From contig URKT01000023.1 of the NCBI GenBank assembly GCA_900548495.1, positions 1 through 26,463 of the forward strand: a stretch of DNA of 26,463 bases, given 5' to 3'. Each line of letters starts with the position of its first letter. Position 1 is the first letter of the stretch. Position numbers and translations under genes: made by a program. Source of the DNA: an uncultured Collinsella sp. Lineage in GTDB: Bacteria; Actinomycetota; Coriobacteriia; Coriobacteriales; Coriobacteriaceae. This document shows, one piece after another, positions 24,049 to 26,463 of the stretch. The notes under the pieces are model-generated. The model did no database searches, had not been told where the DNA came from, and saw only the letters and a program-made list of their open reading frames with translations.

Positions 24049-24279
24049 TTATTTGACAAAGAGGTCAGAGTTGAAGAACTCCTTCAGGGAAACGCCGAGG
24101 CCCCTCGCTATGCGGTCGATATTCTCAATAGACACGTTTCGCTTGCCCGTCTCGACTTCGGCGAAATAGGTGCGGGACATCTCGATGGAATATGCGAAGG
24201 CCTCTTGACTCATGCCAAGCTCAGCCCTCAATTCTTTAATGCGAAGCCCCACGCGCATCTTGGGGTCAAGCTCAGTCAT
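24049..24279 (-). CDS. Small XRE-family helix-turn-helix regulator
   Basis: The 76-residue product is a stand-alone Cro/C1-type DNA-binding domain: RIKELRAELGMSQEAFAYSI, then SRTYFAEVETGKRNVSIENI and a final RIARGLGVSLKEFF. It has no effector domain, as usual for small phage- or element-type repressors. The ATG at 24279 follows GGAGGTGCCG; a GTG two codons upstream overlaps the ribosome site itself. It is divergent from the membrane protein starting at 24383 across about 100 bases and may control it. Location just past a tRNA and the repeat-rich stretch suggests accessory DNA. Confidence 0.9.
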   Translation of the reverse strand: MTELDPKMRVGLRIKELRAELGMSQEAFAYSIEMSRTYFAEVETGKRNVSIENIDRIARGLGVSLKEFFNSDLFVK

Positions 24280-24382
24280 CGGCACCTCCTATCCATCGGT
24301 GTCAATGATTCAAGCCAACCCTATATAAGTGACAATTTGAAATACAATGCAAATACTGAAGTATCGCAATCAGGAAGGAGCC

Positions 24383-25594
24383 ATGGTGGTTACGGAGATT
24401 CCGAAGGTGACGGACGATATGGTCTCCGGGGATGCAGTGGAAAAAGAAGAGGGGAAGCCGCTCGTGCTTTTCGGGCGCGAGTTCTCCCGTAAGCAGGTCT
24501 GCGTGGCTGGTGCGGGAATCCTCTGTGCGGCGCTCCTCATCGGCGGCGGTGGGTATGCCATCACACATGCCGGGTGGACAGGAAAAGCGAATGTCCCATT
24601 GGTGTTCCAAGCAAAGGACGATGAAGAACAGGACATGGTGCTTACCCTTGAGGTAAAGGCTGACGGTTGGGATGCGGACACCTCCACGCCCGTCATCGCC
24701 CATATAGAGGATGAGGACGGGGAAGTAGACTTCTACACCGCCATCGCCGCGAACAAGCAGGTGACCGTGAGGGTCGGCAAGTCCGGCACCTACACCGTCA
24801 CATTCATCTCACCGGTGAACGCCGACGGTTCCATCTATAAGGTGCCATCGAAGAAGGTTACCGCCGGGAAGGCCGATAAGAAGACGGCCAGCACGGGTGT
24901 GACCTTCAACAAGGTGGATGCGGACAAGGTGACGAAGGATGACCTGACCGCCATCGCCGAGGACGTTGCAGCAGCCGTGAAGAAGGGTGATTCCACCCTG
25001 ACCGGAGACAAGGGTGCCGAGGTCGTGAAGAAGTTCGAAGACAACATCAAGAGGAACCCGAACGCCGATGCCGATGCCGTCGAGAAGGAGACTGGGAAGG
25101 CCGAGGAGACGGCCAAGGAGGACGCGTCTGACGCGAAGACCCCGGAGACCTCCGACAACAAGAAGAACGATTCCGGTTCCAAGAACGACAGCGGAAACAA
25201 CGGCTCTGGAAATAAGTCGGACAGCAAGCCGAGCGGAGATAGCGGAAACTCCGGCTCCGGTTCCAGTTCGGGCGGCTCATCAAAGAAGGATGACACCACG
25301 GCGCATGTCCATAAGTACGATATCTATCATCCGGCAGTAACCCATACGGAGTCTCGTTCTATCTGCAATGGATGCGGTGAGGATATTACGGGTAACGAGC
25401 GGAGTCATGCAAAAGCCGCAGCCTTGGCAGGAAACTATGCATGTGGGTCATGCCATAGTGAGCCGCGTACCGTGACGGATTCCGCAGCATGGGATGAAAC
25501 GGTCACCGTGACGGATTCCAAGGCGTGGGATGAAACGGTCACCGTGACGGATTCGCCTGCGTACTACACCTGCTCCTGCGGTGCCACGAAGTAG
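24383..25594 (+). CDS. Membrane-anchored protein with repeat and Cys/His-rich C-terminus
   Basis: The 403-residue product has a short cytoplasmic N-terminus, one membrane segment at about 39-62 and a beta-rich outer domain with GTYTVTFISPVNADG (from 135) and IYKVPSKKV, shared with the protein at 12826-14328. A long Lys/Ser/Gly/Asn-rich spacer (about 225-310) follows. The C-terminal 95 residues hold His and paired Cys (HVHKYDIYHP, CNGCGED, CGSCHSE, CSCGATK) and a 12-residue repeat, VTDSxAWDETVT, twice plus a partial third. The Cys/His pattern suggests a metal-binding fold exposed outside. ATG at 24383 follows AGGAAGGAG; another ATG at 24347 lacks a ribosome site. Function unknown; a surface or pilus-like role is inference. 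Confidence 0.78.
   Translation: MVVTEIPKVTDDMVSGDAVEKEEGKPLVLFGREFSRKQVCVAGAGILCAALLIGGGGYAITHAGWTGKANVPLVFQAKDDEEQDMVLTLEVKADGWDADTSTPVIAHIEDEDGEVDFYTAIAANKQVTVRVGKSGTYTVTFISPVNADGSIYKVPSKKVTAGKADKKTASTGVTFNKVDADKVTKDDLTAIAEDVAAAVKKGDSTLTGDKGAEVVKKFEDNIKRNPNADADAVEKETGKAEETAKEDASDAKTPETSDNKKNDSGSKNDSGNNGSGNKSDSKPSGDSGNSGSGSSSGGSSKKDDTTAHVHKYDIYHPAVTHTESRSICNGCGEDITGNERSHAKAAALAGNYACGSCHSEPRTVTDSAAWDETVTVTDSKAWDETVTVTDSPAYYTCSCGATK
25472..25564 (+). repeat. 36-base tandem repeat inside the membrane-protein gene
   Basis: GTGACGGATTC recurs at 25472, 25508 and 25544. The first two units are full 36-base copies differing at a few positions, the third is partial. They encode the 12-residue VTDSxAWDETVT repeat and can change copy number by slippage. 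Confidence 0.9.
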
Positions 25595-25820
25595 CGGAAG
25601 CCGCCGAATTCTAGGCCGTAGCGGTCAGGCATCAGATTGAGATCTAATGATGCCACCCGGGCGCACGAGTCTCAGTATCCTCCATGTTCCCGAGTCACCT
25701 TAGCCAAGGTTCCAAGGGGCACCGCCCCTTGGCGCGCAGGGGTTCGGGGATGGCGCGAGGCATCCCCGGAAAAGCTGGCGCGGGCATGCCGATGGCATGC
25801 CCGCGTTCTCCGTATGCGCC
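25595..25820. other. Convergent spacer with several hairpins
   Basis: Three perfect stems follow one another: CCAAGGGGC/GCCCCTTGG at 25712-25732, CGGGGATG/CATCCCCG at 25745-25768 and GCGGGCATGCC/GGCATGCCCGC at 25780-25804. A weaker one (GGCATCA/TGATGCC) is at 25628-25654. The region separates a plus-strand gene ending at 25594 from a minus-strand ORF ending at 25821. Termination from both sides is one explanation, but four stems exceed need. No T tracts follow. Confidence 0.6.
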
Positions 25821-26114
25821 TCACCCCTCTCCGGCAACGTACACGGTCCGGCCGCTCTCGCAGTCAATGCTCTCCACGTCGCCGAATCCGATGCGGACGG
25901 CAGCCCATCCGCCCCCGTCCTCCACCAAGGCATCGGCCTCGTCGCGTGCGTCCGAGACGAGTCGCCCGAGTTCGGGCGACCCCTCCGGAGCAGTGCCCAC
26001 CTCGAACGCCCCGCCCTCGCCGTCCGACTCAAACTCGACGACGACAGTCAGCGCGACGGCTCCGCCCGGGGACTTGCCGAATCTGCCCACGGCGCCAACC
26101 TCGTCCATCTCCAT
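25821..26114 (-). CDS. Small acidic hypothetical protein
   Basis: The 97-residue product is rich in Gly, Glu, Asp and Val, with no membrane segment or known motif; it ends in SIDCESGRTVYVAGEG. The ATG at 26114 is chosen because GGGGAGGT lies six bases upstream; the longer frame has no other ribosome site. I do not recognise it. A plus-strand frame is also open across this stretch, but it reads as Pro/Ser/Thr-rich antisense and lacks a ribosome site, so the minus strand is preferred. The start overlaps the putative start of the next ORF in CCATGG. Confidence 0.55.
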   Translation of the reverse strand: MEMDEVGAVGRFGKSPGGAVALTVVVEFESDGEGGAFEVGTAPEGSPELGRLVSDARDEADALVEDGGGWAAVRIGFGDVESIDCESGRTVYVAGEG

Positions 26115-26414
26115 GGAGCTACCTCCCCTTGACGGCGCTAAGCGGCTTCGGCTCGAAGTGCTCGTCGCGCTCGACGGCACCGACGCCTCCGGCAACGCGG
26201 CAGCCTCCCTGCAGAAGGCGACCGACTGGTCTCAGGTGGGCGGCTGGGTTGACGCGTTCATCATGGCCGACGAGAAGATCGACCAGCGCGTGCCCGGCGC
26301 CACAGCGGGCGAGCCTTTGGGCTACAAGCCCGACCTCACCACCAACGACGGCTCTGCAACCGATAAGGCTATCGAGCTTTCCACGCCGGAAGCACTTGCC
26401 TGGTGGGCCTACAA
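26113..26414 (+). CDS. Fragment of a probable surface protein, cut by the contig end
   Basis: About 100 residues are visible in a frame that stays open into the adapter. The text is protein-like: LEVLVALDGTDASGN, WSQVGGWVDAFIMADEKID, and a final AIELSTPEALAWWAYN. The last stretch resembles the TPEQLA(Y/W)LAY opening of GLUG/adhesin-type repeats common in large surface proteins of gut Actinobacteria, so a surface protein is a reasonable inference. The start is doubtful: ATG at 26113 has no ribosome site and the frame is open far upstream. It could be a 5'-truncated or chimeric piece. Confidence 0.5.
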
Positions 26415-26463
26415 CTGTCTCTTATACACATCTGACGCTGCCGACGACGGAGAGAGTGTAGAT
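26415..26463 (-). other. Sequencing adapter (Nextera i5 side), not genomic
   Basis: The reverse complement of the left-end adapter: mosaic end at 26415-26433, then GACGCTGCCGACGA and the same 8-base index (CGGAGAGA) and GTGTAGAT. The matching ends show untrimmed reads were assembled. Confidence 0.98.

Noticed and set aside
25637..26461. Plus-strand frame of 274 codons at the right end
   Set aside because: Arg/Pro-rich composition, reads through hairpins and ends inside the adapter; the neighbouring frame gives protein-like sequence instead.
1..26463. Terminal inverted repeats of a linear plasmid or phage
   Set aside because: The repeats equal commercial Nextera adapter sequence including an index.

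Overview
The window looks like a metagenome-assembled contig from a gut Coriobacteriia bacterium, most likely Collinsella or a close relative. The basis is inference: GC-rich coding sequence, a Gram-positive-type mre/PBP2/RodA operon, Shine-Dalgarno-led genes with frequent TTG/GTG starts, and family resemblance of several proteins. No 16S gene is present to settle it. Both extremes are library artefact: bases 1-50 and 26415-26463 are the same Nextera i5 adapter in opposite orientation, so genuine sequence is about 51-26414 and the genes at both ends are cut.

Left third, all on the minus strand (51-9677). A zinc-ribbon membrane protein (8523-9677) is followed by a cyclophilin plus TPR-membrane-protein pair (8417-6568). 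After a hairpin terminator comes the cell-elongation operon mreB-mreC-mreD-PBP2-rodA, ending in an unrecognised truncated gene. MreB/C/D organise the elongasome, RodA polymerises glycan and PBP2 cross-links it.

Middle (9780-16299). An IS3-family element sits inside a 69-base palindromic repeat that occurs intact twice more in the window. Next is a DUF4143-type AAA ATPase on the plus strand, whose -10 box lies in the centre of a 62-base inverted repeat. Convergent to it is a membrane-anchored extracytoplasmic protein, then a DUF5692-like membrane protein and a TetR regulator on the minus strand. TetR is divergent from the next gene, with two matching palindromic operators between them.

Right third, mostly plus strand (16489-25594). 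A 925-residue Fe-S/FAD/NAD(P) oxidoreductase fusion is followed by hypA (nickel insertion), a mannose-family PTS operon (EIIAB, EIIC, EIID), a DUF956 protein and tRNA-Arg(CCT). Past the tRNA the sequence changes character: short direct repeats, a large imperfect hairpin, an XRE regulator and a second membrane-anchored protein that shares a domain with the one at 12826-14328. A hairpin-rich convergent spacer, a small acidic ORF and a fragment of a surface-type protein follow. The region beyond the tRNA is probably accessory DNA, but no integrase is in view.

No complete defence or novel multi-gene system can be demonstrated. The most unusual signals are the 69-base palindrome family with its IS-split copy, the inverted repeat around the ATPase promoter, the twin TetR operators, and the paired paralogous membrane proteins.
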